From Paenisporosarcina antarctica (GTDB lineage Bacteria; Bacillota; Bacilli; Bacillales_A; Planococcaceae), in NCBI RefSeq assembly GCF_004367585.1, contig NZ_CP038015.1, positions 629,001 to 693,000 on the forward strand: a stretch of 64,000 bases of DNA, written 5' to 3'. Below the pieces are notes generated by a model. That model ran no database searches. It was not told where the DNA came from and was given only the letters and a program-made list of their open reading frames with translations. A program made the translations under genes and the position numbers. Below, in pieces: positions 53,031-63,677 of the stretch. Within the stretch, counting starts at the first letter, position 1, and each line of letters starts with the position of its first letter.

Positions 53031-54437
53031 ATGGAAACAAAACTTCATCGTGCAATTGCTGAGATCACTGAAATTGCCTCTGGATTTGGCCTTGATTATT
53101 ATCCGATGCATTATGAGATTTGTCCTGCTGATATTATTTATACATTCGGTGCTTACGGCATGCCAACACGTTTTACCCATTGGAGTTTTGGAAAGCAATT
53201 TCATAAAATGAAACTGCAATACGATTTGGGATTAAGTCAAATTTATGAGCTAGTCATTAATTCAAATCCTTGTTATGCGTTTTTGCTAGATACAAATAGT
53301 TTAACGCAAAATAAGCTCATTATTGCTCATGTACTTGCCCATTGTGACTTTTTTAAAAATAATGTTCGCTTTTCCAATACTAGACAAGATATGGTCGAGA
53401 GCATGACGGCAACCGCTGAGAGGATTGCTAATTATGAAATGCTTCATGGTAAAGTAGAGGTAGAACGTTTTTTAGACGCTGTATTAGCCATTCAAGAGCA
53501 TATTGATCCTTCCATTATCAGACCTAAACTACCAGACTATGTTTTGGATGAGGAAGAGGAAGAAGAAGAAGTTGTGCGTAAAACTGTTTATGATGATTTG
53601 TGGAATTTAGATCGATCAGTAGCTGATAAGAAAAAAACAATCGTTCAAAAAAGAAAAAAATTCCCACCTAAGCCCGAGAAAGATTTATTATTATTTATTG
53701 AGCAGTACAGTCGTGAACTGGAAGATTGGCAACGCGATATTTTAACCATGATGCGAGAAGAAATGCTTTATTTTTGGCCACAGTTAGAGACAAAAATTAT
53801 GAATGAAGGCTGGGCTAGCTATTGGCATCAACGTATCATAAGAGAAATGGACTTAACAACTGATGAGGCGATTGATTTTGCTTCATTAAACGCTGGGGTA
53901 GTTCAACCATCTAAAACATCTATTAATCCATACTATTTGGGATTGAAAATTTTTGAAGACATCGAAAAGAGATACGATAATCCAACCGCAGAAATGATCA
54001 AATTAGGAGTTAAGCCAAATTCAGGTAGAGAAAGAATGTTTGAAGTAAGAGAAATTGAATCAGACATTTCATTTATTCGGAACTACTTAACAAAAGAATT
54101 GGTTAAGAAGGAAGATCTGTACCTATTTGAAAAAAAGAGTGGAAAGTATGAAATTACGGATAAAGATTATGAAAATGTAAGAGACCAACTTGTCTCCATG
54201 AGGGTAAATGGTGGATTCCCATATATTGTAGTTGAAGAGGGAGACTACTCTCGCAACGGTGAACTGTATTTAAAGCACGGCTATGAAGGAACCGAACTAG
54301 ATCCTCACTACTTAGAAAATGTACTGCCATATATTTATCAACTGTGGGGACGTTCTGTTTATTTAGAAACGTATGTAGAGAATAAACCTATTCTTTATTC
54401 GTATGATGGAAAAAAAGTATTTCGTCGTTTATTATAA
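53031..54437 (+). CDS. spoVR: stage V sporulation protein R (SpoVR)
   Basis: 468 residues, same length as B. subtilis SpoVR. HxxH-type pairs and HCDFFKNN ([13 protein letters not shown]) and [13 protein letters not shown] are hallmark stretches. It is involved in spore cortex formation; biochemical activity is unknown. ATG 53031 follows AAGGGA; a TTG one codon earlier is possible. Confidence 0.93.
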   Translation: METKLHRAIAEITEIASGFGLDYYPMHYEICPADIIYTFGAYGMPTRFTHWSFGKQFHKMKLQYDLGLSQIYELVINSNPCYAFLLDTNSLTQNKLIIAHVLAHCDFFKNNVRFSNTRQDMVESMTATAERIANYEMLHGKVEVERFLDAVLAIQEHIDPSIIRPKLPDYVLDEEEEEEEVVRKTVYDDLWNLDRSVADKKKTIVQKRKKFPPKPEKDLLLFIEQYSRELEDWQRDILTMMREEMLYFWPQLETKIMNEGWASYWHQRIIREMDLTTDEAIDFASLNAGVVQPSKTSINPYYLGLKIFEDIEKRYDNPTAEMIKLGVKPNSGRERMFEVREIESDISFIRNYLTKELVKKEDLYLFEKKSGKYEITDKDYENVRDQLVSMRVNGGFPYIVVEEGDYSRNGELYLKHGYEGTELDPHYLENVLPYIYQLWGRSVYLETYVENKPILYSYDGKKVFRRLL

Positions 54438-54486
54438 CTATTTACAAAACAAAAACAGATAGACATGATTGTCAGGTAATAATACG

Positions 54487-54541
54487 AAAACATAGCGGAG
54501 ACCTAGAATCTAACCTAGATTCTAGGTCTCCGCTATGTTTT
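54487..54541. terminator. perfect 26-bp inverted repeat
   Basis: Arms 54487-54512 and 54516-54541 pair without a mismatch around a 3-base loop; the outer arms are AAAA and TTTT, so it can terminate in both directions. It is unusually long for a terminator and contains GGAGACCTAG. Confidence 0.75.
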
Positions 54542-54654
54542 AAAGTAGAACTAATACTCTTATCAAGTAGGATGAAAATGTAAAGTCAGGATTAAGGATA
54601 ATAGATATATAGTATGTTAAGATTTGTCTAATATGAAATGGGGACAAGGAAATA

Positions 54655-55299
54655 ATGACTACATTGCTAAAAGAAATTAACTCTTACAAAGAAGTATTTA
54701 AGAAAAAGGCTCCTGAAGAAAAACAGAAGTTAATGGCGCAAGCAACAAGAGAGTTAGCAGAGCTTGGTGATGCTCAGGGACTAAATATAGGAGACAAAGT
54801 ACCTGACTTTAAACTACCTGATGCAACGGGTAAAGTGGTGTCTATTACTGAAGAACTCGCTAAAGGACCAGTAATTTTGTCATTTTATCGTGGTGGATGG
54901 TGCCCCTATTGCAATCTTGAGTTGAAAGCCTATCAAAGTGAGTTAGATTCAATCAAGGACGCTGGTGCAATGTTAATCGCCATTAGTCCAGAGACACCAG
55001 ATGCATCATTGTCTACAATAGAAAAACACGATCTTAAATTCATTGTTCTAAGTGATGATCGTAATAAAGTCGCTGAACAATTTGATTTAGTATTCAAAAT
55101 GCCCGATTATCTTATTGAAATATATAAGAGCTCTGGATTAGACGTTGCCGGAAGAAATGGTAATGATGATTGGGAACTTCCGAAACCTGCAACATTTGTA
55201 ATCGATCAAACAGGTAAAATCGTATTTGCTGAAGTCGATTCTGATTACACAAACCGCGTAGAGCCATCTAAAGTAATTGACATTGTTAAAAACATGTAA
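54655..55299 (+). CDS. peroxiredoxin-like AhpC/TSA family protein
   Basis: 214 residues, thioredoxin fold with YRGGWCPYCN (C83 and C86), the signature of the peroxiredoxin-like RGxWCPxC group. An N-terminal helical extension of about 45 residues precedes the core. It should reduce peroxides in the cytoplasm with help from thioredoxin-type donors. AAGGAA precedes the ATG. Single gene. Confidence 0.87.
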   Translation: MTTLLKEINSYKEVFKKKAPEEKQKLMAQATRELAELGDAQGLNIGDKVPDFKLPDATGKVVSITEELAKGPVILSFYRGGWCPYCNLELKAYQSELDSIKDAGAMLIAISPETPDASLSTIEKHDLKFIVLSDDRNKVAEQFDLVFKMPDYLIEIYKSSGLDVAGRNGNDDWELPKPATFVIDQTGKIVFAEVDSDYTNRVEPSKVIDIVKNM

Positions 55300-55601
55300 T
55301 ATATCACACTCATAAGAAGTAATTGTAAAGAAGGGGCTGTCCCAAAAGTCATTTAATATGACTTTTAAGGGCAGCCCTCTTTTCATATCGTTTCCTGTGG
55401 GGTCTTCAGCTCGCGCTTTTCTCGCTGGAAATATATTGGACGAACTGTCATTCGTCCAATATATTTGCGATGAGTTCAACCGCAGGAGCACATGCTTTCT
55501 AGCCATCTTGCACTCCAAGCAACTAAGATTGCTCGTTAAAATTAGATAAGAATATATAAATTGCCTGATCCAGTGAAATATTTTACACTTTTAAATTAAA
55601 A

Positions 55602-55900
55602 TCAGCTGATAAACAAAGCGAACAAAATCAAAGTGACACGATTCAATACTTTGATTTTATTGTTAATCCCTTCAATTCTTCCGTTATTGTAAGTGTAAAT
55701 AAAACTGTTTTCTATGAACGGAAGATATTTTCTTAACGTTTTTAAGCTTGTTCTCATAACTTGAAATAAATTAAGGGTGAAGCAGATCTAGATAGTCAAT
55801 ATTTCTGACACCGCATCCTTCGCAATATGTGTAGAGTTGTATGTCAATTTTCCAAGGACTTTTTTACATGCTTTCCCTTTAAAAAGTGGTTTTGATCGAC
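55602..55900 (-). pseudogene. ISL3-family transposase remnant (copy 1)
   Basis: The minus strand reads FIYTYNNGRIEGINNKIKVL near 55602-55756, the C-terminal DDE region of ISL3 transposases, and KGKACKKVLGKLTYNSTH near 55810-55900, the N-terminal region. The centre of the gene is deleted and the parts are in different frames. Confidence 0.65.
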
Positions 55901-55967
55901 TTTTGTTCTACAAGGAATCACACTTGTTTTATATATCTATTTGAACTTATGTTTCCTATATTCTCTT

Positions 55968-56147
55968 AGCTGATTGGAGTGCAGAGCGGCGACTCCGGTG
56001 GGATTAGCGTGACAGGTGAGACCCCGCAGGAAACGAATTGTGCACAATTCGGTTGCGACGAGTAACCGCAGGAGCATTGATTGGTTTTCGCGACGAGGAG
56101 GCCCACCGCACGCCCCACGGAACGCGTCCGCTCGGAACGAAAATCAG
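55968..56147. repeat. GC-rich 180-bp repeat, copy 1
   Basis: Begins AGCTGATTGGAGTGCAGAGC and ends with a near-complementary GGAACGAAAATCAG, so the ends can pair. Internal segments (GTGAGACCCCGCAGG, CGACGAGGAGGC) form further stems. Much more GC-rich than the surroundings. It is nearly identical to 60135-60314. Related repeats are common in Bacillaceae intergenic regions, from memory. Confidence 0.8.
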
Positions 56148-56493
56148 TGTGTAACAAGCTTTTTTTATTTCACCAGCGTCATATATTGTACAACCTATAT
56201 TTTTAAAATTATATGGTTATCACTCTTGATTTTTAAACAGGTGAATGATTGTAGTGAAAGGCTTCGAAACATGAAAGAGCGTAGTAACGGAAATCGACAG
56301 CGTCATTAGACTTTTGGGACAGCCCCTTCTTTTTTTAAGATATATCGCTTATTCAATATCAGCTATGTCACTTATAGTCTGAAAATATTATAGTATTCTG
56401 TCTTTGTTGTAAAATATATAACTATTTATGGTAAAATAGGGTATCTACGTATTTATATCTCTACGGTACATCAAGAAGAATGGAGTGATTATA

Positions 56494-57687
56494 TTGGATA
56501 AGTATGAGGTTTTTAGATCGCCACAAGTGACGATATATGGGCGGGAAGCATTTAACCAAGTAGGAAAAGAAACGTCACTTAGAGGAAAGAAGGCTCTAAT
56601 TGTAAGCGATAAAATAATGGTAAGCCTTGGTTATGTAGAAACATGTATCGACTATCTGAGAAAGGAAAATATTCAGATTGAAACATACACGGGAGTAAAT
56701 TCTGAACCGACCGATCAATATGTTGAAGAAGCTCTGTCTTTATTTAAAGAAAAGAATTGCGATGTCATCATTTCACTCGGTGGGGGCAGCTGTATCGATA
56801 CAGCAAAAGCAATTGCTGTTTTAGCTACGAATGGCGGCTATATAGGTGATTATATGGGGGTGGCGAAATATGCTGGAAATTCTCCAGTACCTCATATCGC
56901 AATACCAACAACAGCTGGGACAGGTTCAGAAGTAACGGATGCCACTATTATAACAAATGTAAGCAATGATGAAAAAATGATGATTAAGCAACCAGCCTTT
57001 ATGCCCGCAGTGGCTATTGTCGACCCGTTGTTGTCGATGTCATCACCGAAAAAGGTGACGGCAGCTACTGGAATAGATGCACTAAGCCATGCTGTAGAAG
57101 CATATTTATCAAAAAAAGCACAACCTATGACAGATATTTTAGCATTATCAGCAATTAAATTAATTGTGTCGAACATAAAGACAGTATACAAAAATCCTGA
57201 CGATTTAGAAGCGAGAGAAGCGATGTCAATTGGTTCAATGTACGCAGGAATGGCATTTTCAAATGCATCCGTATGTCTTGTTCACGGGATGTCACGACCT
57301 ATAGGTGCCATGTTCCATGTTCCTCACGGTGAATCCAACGCCATGTTATTTCCAGCAGTTCTTGAGTTTAGTAAAGATAAATGTAAAGAAAGGCTCGCAA
57401 CTATTGGTAAATTATTTACTACACATGCAGATAAAATGGAAATTCATGAAGCTTCCAACTTTGCGGTAGAACAAATAAAAAATTTATGTATGCATCTAAA
57501 TATTCCTAATTTGAAGGACTGGGGTATTAAACAAGACGATTTTGAAAACGTTATTGAAAAAATGGCTACGGATGCATTAAAAAGTGGAAGTCCAAATAAT
57601 AACCCACGTATACCTAACCAACAGGAGATTGAAGAATTATATCGCATATGTTACGACTATCAATTTTCAGGGAGCACAGTTTCGTAA
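56494..57687 (+). CDS. iron-containing alcohol dehydrogenase
   Basis: 397 residues from TTG 56494 (GGAG 8 bases before; GTG 56485 overlaps that site). NAD(P) region SLGGGSCIDTAKAIA, TTAGTGSEVTDATI, and the metal-binding ALSHAVEAY and LVHGMSRPIGAMFHVPHGESN. It oxidises or reduces a small alcohol/semialdehyde pair. Next to an MmsA-type dehydrogenase, 58 bases away, it may feed malonate semialdehyde or a relative into it (inference). Confidence 0.9.
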   Translation: MDKYEVFRSPQVTIYGREAFNQVGKETSLRGKKALIVSDKIMVSLGYVETCIDYLRKENIQIETYTGVNSEPTDQYVEEALSLFKEKNCDVIISLGGGSCIDTAKAIAVLATNGGYIGDYMGVAKYAGNSPVPHIAIPTTAGTGSEVTDATIITNVSNDEKMMIKQPAFMPAVAIVDPLLSMSSPKKVTAATGIDALSHAVEAYLSKKAQPMTDILALSAIKLIVSNIKTVYKNPDDLEAREAMSIGSMYAGMAFSNASVCLVHGMSRPIGAMFHVPHGESNAMLFPAVLEFSKDKCKERLATIGKLFTTHADKMEIHEASNFAVEQIKNLCMHLNIPNLKDWGIKQDDFENVIEKMATDALKSGSPNNNPRIPNQQEIEELYRICYDYQFSGSTVS

Positions 57688-57745
57688 TTAAATATTTAAA
57701 GACATAAAGTGATTACTAATTGATTTTTTCTAAGGAGGAAATATA

Positions 57746-59197
57746 ATGACGCAAAATATATTAAAAAACTTTATTAACGGTAAATGGGTGGAAGCGAAAA
57801 CAGAAAAATATAATCAAGTTCCAAATCCTGCAACGGGTGAAATTTTAGCAGAAGTGCCTATTTCAACTGTAGATGATGTAAATGATGCAGTTATAGCGGC
57901 AAAAGAGGCATTCAAAACATGGAGTAAAACTCCGGTACCGAAAAGAGCACGTATCTTGTTCAAATACCAACAGTTACTAGTAGAAAATTGGGATGATCTT
58001 GCCAAACTTATCACAATTGAAAATGGAAAAAGCTTTACTGAAGCGCAGGGTGAAGTATTACGAGGCATAGAGTGTGTTGAGTTTTCTGCTGGTGCACCGA
58101 CACTTATGATGGGAAAACAATTACCCGATATTGCAACAAATATTGAATCTGGTATGTATCGTTATCCAATTGGAGTTGTTGGTGGAATTACACCGTTTAA
58201 TTTTCCAATGATGGTTCCTTGTTGGATGTTCCCGCTTGCGATTGCTTGCGGCAACTCGTTTATCCTTAAACCTTCAGAAAGAACACCAATTCTTGCAAAC
58301 CGTTTGGCTGAATTGTTACAAGAAGCTGGGCTCCCAGATGGTGTATTCAATATTGTTCACGGTGCACATGATGTTGTAAATAGCATGCTTGAGCATAAAG
58401 ATATACCGGCTATTTCATTTGTTGGATCTCAGCCAGTGGCAGAATATGTGTACAAAAAGGGTGCTAGTCACGGTAAGCGTGTTCAGGCTTTAGCAGGTGC
58501 AAAGAATCACTCTATTGTTATGCCTGATGCTGATTTGGATTCATCAGTAAAAGAAATTATTGGTGCAGCATACGGTTCAGCAGGTGAACGATGCATGTCT
58601 TGTTCCGTTGTTGTAGCAGTCGGAGAAGTTGCAGAAGCACTTATTGAAAAATTAATTCAGTCTGCTGATGCAATAGAAATTGGTAATGGAATGGATGAAG
58701 GAGTATTTCTTGGTCCAGTTATCCGCTCGGAACATAAGGCGAAAACAGCTAAATACATTGAGGTAGGACAAGATGAAGGAGCTGTTCTTTTAAGGGATGG
58801 CCGTGAAGATGCATGTATGACTGAAGCCGGATACTTTATAGGACCAACAATTTTTGACAATGTTACAACCGATATGAGAATTTGGAAAGAAGAAATTTTT
58901 GCCCCTGTTCTTTCAATTGTACGTGTTAAAACACTTGAAGAAGCGATAGAAGTTACAAATGAATCTGACTTTGGGAACGGCGCATGCCTATTTACGCAAA
59001 GTGGGCATAGCGTTCGATACTTCCGCGAAAACATTGAAGTTGGCATGCTAGGTGTGAATATAGGAGTTCCTGCTCCAATGGCATTTTTCCCATTCTCAGG
59101 ATGGAAAAACTCATTCTACGGCGACTTACATGCGAATGGATCAGACGGGGTAGAATTCTACACAAGAAGAAAAATGTTAACCGCTCGTTGGTCATAA
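57746..59197 (+). CDS. CoA-acylating (methyl)malonate-semialdehyde dehydrogenase, MmsA/IolA-like
   Basis: 483 residues of the aldehyde dehydrogenase fold: N152 (TPFNFPMM), [10 protein letters not shown], catalytic C283 (GSAGERCMS). [16 protein letters not shown]-type and [20 protein letters not shown] sequences place it with MmsA/IolA, which release CO2 and form acetyl- or propionyl-CoA. Strong AAGGAGG site. Forms a two-gene unit with the Fe-alcohol dehydrogenase, flanked on both sides by ISL3-like copies. Confidence 0.9.
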   Translation: MTQNILKNFINGKWVEAKTEKYNQVPNPATGEILAEVPISTVDDVNDAVIAAKEAFKTWSKTPVPKRARILFKYQQLLVENWDDLAKLITIENGKSFTEAQGEVLRGIECVEFSAGAPTLMMGKQLPDIATNIESGMYRYPIGVVGGITPFNFPMMVPCWMFPLAIACGNSFILKPSERTPILANRLAELLQEAGLPDGVFNIVHGAHDVVNSMLEHKDIPAISFVGSQPVAEYVYKKGASHGKRVQALAGAKNHSIVMPDADLDSSVKEIIGAAYGSAGERCMSCSVVVAVGEVAEALIEKLIQSADAIEIGNGMDEGVFLGPVIRSEHKAKTAKYIEVGQDEGAVLLRDGREDACMTEAGYFIGPTIFDNVTTDMRIWKEEIFAPVLSIVRVKTLEEAIEVTNESDFGNGACLFTQSGHSVRYFRENIEVGMLGVNIGVPAPMAFFPFSGWKNSFYGDLHANGSDGVEFYTRRKMLTARWS

Positions 59198-59297
59198 TAA
59201 GAGCAGTAAACTTTAAATGAAAAGTTGAGTTCACAAGTTCATTCAGTGAAAAAATATGATTGATATCAAATTAAGAGTCTAATAGATATATATATAG

Positions 59298-59332
59298 TTT
59301 AAAAATGGACCTTAAAGGTCCATTTTTAAACT
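59298..59332. terminator. terminator of the dehydrogenase pair
   Basis: GTTTAAAAATGGACCTT pairs perfectly with AAGGTCCATTTTTAAAC around a single A; U-tail included. Confidence 0.9.
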
Positions 59333-59789
59333 TTTCTTACCCTATATAGAAATCAATTGTGTAATTCGGAAAATATGGTTCTATGACAAATGACGTTGGT
59401 GAAGAATTTTAGTCGACTTTAATTGAATTATTTATTTGTCGCGGGACTGTCCAGAAAGTCAGTAAAACTGACTTTTACGGCAGTCTTTTCTAACGATTAG
59501 TCAAGTATCCCGTTGCTTTCCGTTCCAGATGGACGCTTTCCGCGGGCACGGCTTCAGCCTCCTCGTCGCGAAAACACGCTCCTGTGGGGTCTTCAGCTCG
59601 CGCTTTTCCCGCTGGAAAGATAGTGGACGAACTGTCATTCGTCCACTATCTTTGCGACGAGTAACCGCAGGAGCACATGTTTTCTCGCCATCTTGCACTC
59701 CAAGCAACTAAAATTGCACGTTAAAATTGGATAAGAATATATAAATTGCCTGATCCAGTGAAATGCTTAAAAGTAGGATTATGCTGCTT

Positions 59790-60060
59790 TTGAGCGTAAT
59801 TGTTTTTGTTCGCTTTGTTTATCAACTGGTTTTAATTTAAAGTGTAAAATAATGCGGTTTAAATTGTTTTGCAGCTTGGTTAATCAAGCGTTGAACAGTT
59901 GTATGTGAGACGGAACAATCTCTTGCTATAGAAGTTAAGGATTGTGCTTCAGCAGACTAAACCGTATAGTCAATGTTTCTGACACCGCACCCTTCGCAAT
60001 ATGTAGGATTGTCTGTCAATTTTCCAAGGACAAATTTACATACTTTCCCTTTAAAAGTGC
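59790..60060 (-). pseudogene. ISL3-family transposase remnant (copy 2)
   Basis: The minus strand reads GKVCKFVLGKLTDNPTY and CEGCGVRNIDYTV, then after a stop SLTSIARDCSVSHTTVQRLI and NQAAKQFKPHYFTL. These are N-terminal and helix-turn-helix pieces of an ISL3 transposase. It keeps a middle part lost from copy 1, so the two decayed independently. Confidence 0.7.
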
Positions 60061-60134
60061 CTTCTTTTATGAAGTTTTCTTCAAAAGTAATGTTGGGATC
60101 TATTTGAACTTACGTATATTTCCTATATCCTCTT

Positions 60135-60314
60135 AGCTGATTGGAGTGCAGAGCGGCGACTCCGGTGGGATTAGCGTGACAGGTGAGACCCCACAGGAAA
60201 CGAATTGTGCACAATTCGTTTGCGACGAGTAACCGCAGGAGCATTGTTTTGGTTTTCGCGACGAGGAGGCTCACCGCACGCCCCACGGAACGCGTCCGCT
60301 AGGAACGGAAATCA
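60135..60314. repeat. GC-rich 180-bp repeat, copy 2
   Basis: Same length, orientation and nearly the same sequence as 55968-56147, with a handful of substitutions (for example ATTCGTTTGCGACG versus ATTCGGTTGCGACG). Confidence 0.85.
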
Positions 60315-60359
60315 GCGTGTATCAGGCTTTTTTTAGTTTCATAGATATTTATAAAAAAA

Positions 60360-60427
60360 TGACATTAGTGAAATTCCATCCCTTTCTCCTGTTTTATCGA
60401 GAAGGGGATTTTATTTCACCAATGTCA
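60360..60427 (-). terminator. large hairpin terminating the arginine operon
   Basis: GACATT.GTGAAAT...CTTTCTC pairs with its complement over 28 positions with about five mismatches. On the minus strand it is followed by CATTTTTTT, so it should end argD transcripts. Confidence 0.65.
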
Positions 60428-60453
60428 TATATTGTACAACCCAAAATATGTAA

Positions 60454-61608
60454 TTACGAAGTAATTTTCATTTCGCTAAAAGTCTGTTCAATGATTTGAA
60501 TAGCTTGACTCAGTTCTTCTTTTGAAACTGTTAAGGGTGGTAGTAAACGAATTACGTGAGGACCAGCACCTAATGCTAACAATCCTTTATTACGCATTGC
60601 TTCAAGTAAGACCGCTTGATATTCCCCACATTCAATGCCAATCATAAAGCCTTTGCCTCTAACTTCTGTCACAAATGAATAACTCTTAACTAGTTCATTT
60701 AATTGGTGCTTAAAGTCTTCACTTTTTTCTACAACTTCTGTTAAGAATGACTCATTAAAAATAATGTTTAACGTTGCTTTTGCTGATGCAAGAGCAATTG
60801 GATTTCCACCAAAAGTTGAACCGTGAGTGCCTGGCCCGAATGATTCTATTAAATCTGATTTTCCAATCATTGCTCCTACTGGCAATCCGCTTCCTAAACC
60901 TTTTGCAACTGTAATAATATCAGGAGATAAATTAAAATGCTGATAGGCAAACGGTTTACCCGTACGTCCAATGCCAGTTTGTATTTCATCAATAATAAAT
61001 AATGCATTATAAGTTTCACATAAATGTTGAATCGTTGTTAAAAATGATTCTGTTCCAGGAACAACGCCGCCTTCACCTTGAATTACTTCAACCATAATGC
61101 CTGCAACTGTGTCATCCATCTCACTTTTTAAAGCTTCTTCGTCATTATAAGGAAGATAGACAAATTCGTTTACTAACGGTCCAAAACCATCATGAATTTT
61201 TGCTTGTCCTGTTGCTGTCATTGTTGCAAATGTTCGACCGTGAAAAGAATTTGTAAAGGTAATAATTTTGTGTTTTTTAGTGTGTTTACGTACTAATTTG
61301 ATAGCTGCTTCATTAGCTTCAGCACCGCTATTACAGAAAAAGACGGCATCTCCATTTGAATAATCCGTCAATTTTTTAGCTACTTCTTCTTGAATGGATA
61401 GATGAAACAAATTTGATACATGCCAAACCTTGTTTAACTGTTCTTCTATTGCTTTTTGCACTTCCGGATGACGGTGCCCCAAGTTACAAACAGCAATACC
61501 TGAAATGAAATCTAGATAGGTGTTACCCTTTTCGTCAATAACTTGTGTGCCTGTTGCTTCATTTACGTGTATATCAAATCGTTGATATGTTGGAAATAAT
61601 GAACTCAT
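60454..61608 (-). CDS. argD: acetylornithine aminotransferase ArgD
   Basis: 384 residues from the ATG at 61608 (GGTGGAG 9 bases before); the longer frame to 61635 overlaps argB and lacks a site. Class III PLP aminotransferase: [46 protein letters not shown] and PLP lysine in [16 protein letters not shown]. Converts N-acetylglutamate semialdehyde to N-acetylornithine. Last gene of argC-argJ-argB-argD. Confidence 0.95.
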   Translation of the reverse strand: MSSLFPTYQRFDIHVNEATGTQVIDEKGNTYLDFISGIAVCNLGHRHPEVQKAIEEQLNKVWHVSNLFHLSIQEEVAKKLTDYSNGDAVFFCNSGAEANEAAIKLVRKHTKKHKIITFTNSFHGRTFATMTATGQAKIHDGFGPLVNEFVYLPYNDEEALKSEMDDTVAGIMVEVIQGEGGVVPGTESFLTTIQHLCETYNALFIIDEIQTGIGRTGKPFAYQHFNLSPDIITVAKGLGSGLPVGAMIGKSDLIESFGPGTHGSTFGGNPIALASAKATLNIIFNESFLTEVVEKSEDFKHQLNELVKSYSFVTEVRGKGFMIGIECGEYQAVLLEAMRNKGLLALGAGPHVIRLLPPLTVSKEELSQAIQIIEQTFSEMKITS

Positions 61609-61631
61609 CGTTATCTTCTCCACCTTTACGA

Positions 61632-62399
61632 TCATGTCTTAATTGCTGTACCAAGTAAATTTCCATCTTGATCTAAAAAACCATCAATACCACTAATAAT
61701 ATTCACTTCTTCTAACGTGTCTGACAGCGCATTTACTGCTGCTGTTACTTTTGGAATCATTCCACCGTAAATGGTTTTATCAACGATTAGCTGTTGAACT
61801 TCCCTTTTAGTAAGTTGAGGAATTAGCTGCCCGTCTTGTAAAACACCTCTAACATCTGTGACGAACATTAACTTCTCTGCGTGAACGGCTTGTGCGATTG
61901 CTCCTGCTGCTAAATCAGCATTCACATTAAAACCATTGCCATTTTTATCGGCCCCAATTGATGAAATGACAGGAATGTACTCACTCGTCATCAACAGCTC
62001 TAGTAGCTGAACATTTACGTTTACAACTTCCCCAACATATCCTAATGTGTCAAGATCAATTGCAACTGTTTCTAGTAACATCCCGTCACAGCCCGATAAA
62101 CCCACTGCATTTAAGTCATATTGTTGAAGAGTCGTTACTAGTTGTTTATTCACTTTTCCAGCTAGAACCATTGTTACTACTTCTAGTGCTTCTTTAGACG
62201 TTTTTCGTAGCCCATTGATGAATTCAGTTTCAATAAGTAGCTTTGTTAAAGTTTGTTGAATATCAGGTCCACCACCATGTACGATAATGACTTTATATCC
62301 ACTTTCTTTTAATTGTTTTACATTTTGAAAAAACTCACTAGTCAATTCATTAATAATACTTCCGCCACATTTTATAACAACAGTTTTCTCTATTTTCAT
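61632..62399 (-). CDS. argB: acetylglutamate kinase ArgB
   Basis: 255 residues. KCGGSIINE at the N terminus, [23 protein letters not shown] and [16 protein letters not shown] are standard amino-acid-kinase motifs. Phosphorylates N-acetylglutamate. The short length is of the B. subtilis type. 12 bases separate it from argJ. Confidence 0.95.
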   Translation of the reverse strand: MKIEKTVVIKCGGSIINELTSEFFQNVKQLKESGYKVIIVHGGGPDIQQTLTKLLIETEFINGLRKTSKEALEVVTMVLAGKVNKQLVTTLQQYDLNAVGLSGCDGMLLETVAIDLDTLGYVGEVVNVNVQLLELLMTSEYIPVISSIGADKNGNGFNVNADLAAGAIAQAVHAEKLMFVTDVRGVLQDGQLIPQLTKREVQQLIVDKTIYGGMIPKVTAAVNALSDTLEEVNIISGIDGFLDQDGNLLGTAIKT

Positions 62400-62411
62400 G
62401 TCTCTATCTCC

Positions 62412-63647
62412 TTACGAACGGTAACTTGCATTAATTTTCACATAGTCATATGTTAAATCGCATCCCCAAGCTTTTCCGCTTTCTGTGCCTTGCTGCAAGT
62501 CAACATTTACAATCACAACATCTCGTTGTAAATAAGCTTTAGCTTGTTCTTCATTAAAAGATTGGGGTTGGCTATTTTGAAGCATTAAAATATCGCCAAT
62601 GGATACATTTACTGTTTCAGGATTAATCGTGACACCGCTATAACCAACTGAACAAATGATACGTCCCCAGTTCGCATCTGCTCCGTACATAGCCGTTTTC
62701 ACTAAGTTAGAGCCTACTATTTGTTTCGCAATAATATTTGCTGCTTCATGCGTAGTAGCCCCTGATACATTTACTTCTATTAACTTTGTTGCCCCTTCTC
62801 CGTCACGTGCAACTTGTTTAGCTAAGTCTTCACACGTTAAACGAAGTGCTTCATAAAATGATGCCCAATCTGAATGGTCAGGCGTTAAAGTGTTATTTTC
62901 GGCCATTCCGTTTGCTAACACAATAACCATGTCATTTGTAGATGTATCTCCATCAACTGTAATTTGATTAAAGCTTACATTAGTAATCGAGCAAAGTGCT
63001 TCTTGTAAAACATCAGATGAAATATTGGCATCAGTTGTGACAAAGCCGAGCATAGTTGCCATGTTTGGATGAATCATGCCTGAACCTTTTGCTGTTCCAC
63101 CGATTGTAACAATCTTTCCATCAATTGTTGTTTCATAACAAGCCGTTTTCATCACAATATCTGTCGTTAAAATAGCGGTTTGAAATGCTTCAGCATGTTG
63201 TAAACTTCTTGCAGGATTTAATAAATTAATCCCATTTATAATTTTCTCCATATCAAGTAATTCTCCAATTACGCCAGTAGAAGCTACTGCTACGTAATGG
63301 GGTGCTACATTTAATTTTTCTGCACATGTATTGCGCATGGTATAGGCATCTTTTAAACCTTGTTCTCCCGTACAAGCGTTAGCACAAGCACTGTTTACAA
63401 CAACTGCTTGTAGTTTATTTTCAACTGCAACACTTTCTTTAGTTACATATAATGGCGCTGCTTGAAATGAATTTAATGTATAAACAGCGGCACAATTTGC
63501 TGGAACTTCACTTACAATGACACCAAAATCTTTTTTCTCAAATCTTAATCCTGCATGAACACCATCAGTTGAAAATCCTAACGGTGTAACAATGGTCCCG
63601 TTTTTTATTTTCTTTATATCAGCTAAATTAAGTTCACTTGTGGTCAA
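62412..63647 (-). CDS. argJ: bifunctional ornithine acetyltransferase/N-acetylglutamate synthase ArgJ
   Basis: 411 residues from TTG 63647, with AGGAGG 7 bases upstream. Autocleavage motif MIHPNMATML with nucleophile T198, KGSGMIHP before it, and DGDTSTNDMV. It recycles the acetyl group from acetylornithine to glutamate and can also make acetylglutamate from acetyl-CoA in bifunctional members. Confidence 0.95.
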   Translation of the reverse strand: MTTSELNLADIKKIKNGTIVTPLGFSTDGVHAGLRFEKKDFGVIVSEVPANCAAVYTLNSFQAAPLYVTKESVAVENKLQAVVVNSACANACTGEQGLKDAYTMRNTCAEKLNVAPHYVAVASTGVIGELLDMEKIINGINLLNPARSLQHAEAFQTAILTTDIVMKTACYETTIDGKIVTIGGTAKGSGMIHPNMATMLGFVTTDANISSDVLQEALCSITNVSFNQITVDGDTSTNDMVIVLANGMAENNTLTPDHSDWASFYEALRLTCEDLAKQVARDGEGATKLIEVNVSGATTHEAANIIAKQIVGSNLVKTAMYGADANWGRIICSVGYSGVTINPETVNVSIGDILMLQNSQPQSFNEEQAKAYLQRDVVIVNVDLQQGTESGKAWGCDLTYDYVKINASYRS

Positions 63648-63677
63648 ATTGTTACCTCCTGTTTTGATAGTGATTGT

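Larger units (their letters stand above)
55328..56331. mobile_element. decayed ISL3-like element, copy 1, with intact 23-bp terminal repeats
   Basis: 23 bases at 55328-55350 (AAGAAGGGGCTGTCCCAAAA...) and at 56309-56331 are perfect inverted repeats bounding about 1 kb. Inside are fragments of an ISL3-type transposase (minus strand) and a GC-rich 180-bp repeat. Not able to move by itself. No clear target duplication seen. Confidence 0.7.
59439..60442. mobile_element. decayed ISL3-like element, copy 2, ends degraded
   Basis: Left end GGGACTGTCCAGAAAGTC is a mutated form of the copy 1 end; the right terminal repeat is missing, but TTTCACC.ATGTCATATATTGTACAACC (60414-60442) matches copy 1 at 56167-56194. 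Between them lie the same segments in the same order as in copy 1, including a more GC-rich stretch at 59511-59720. Confidence 0.65.

Noticed and set aside
56016-56309. 97-codon frame across the GC-rich repeat
   Set aside because: Lies inside the 180-bp structured repeat and transposon remnant; no homology-like features.
59501-59711. Overlapping frames on both strands near 59.6 kb
   Set aside because: Produced by a GC-rich, partly palindromic repeat with few stops; no ribosome binding site.
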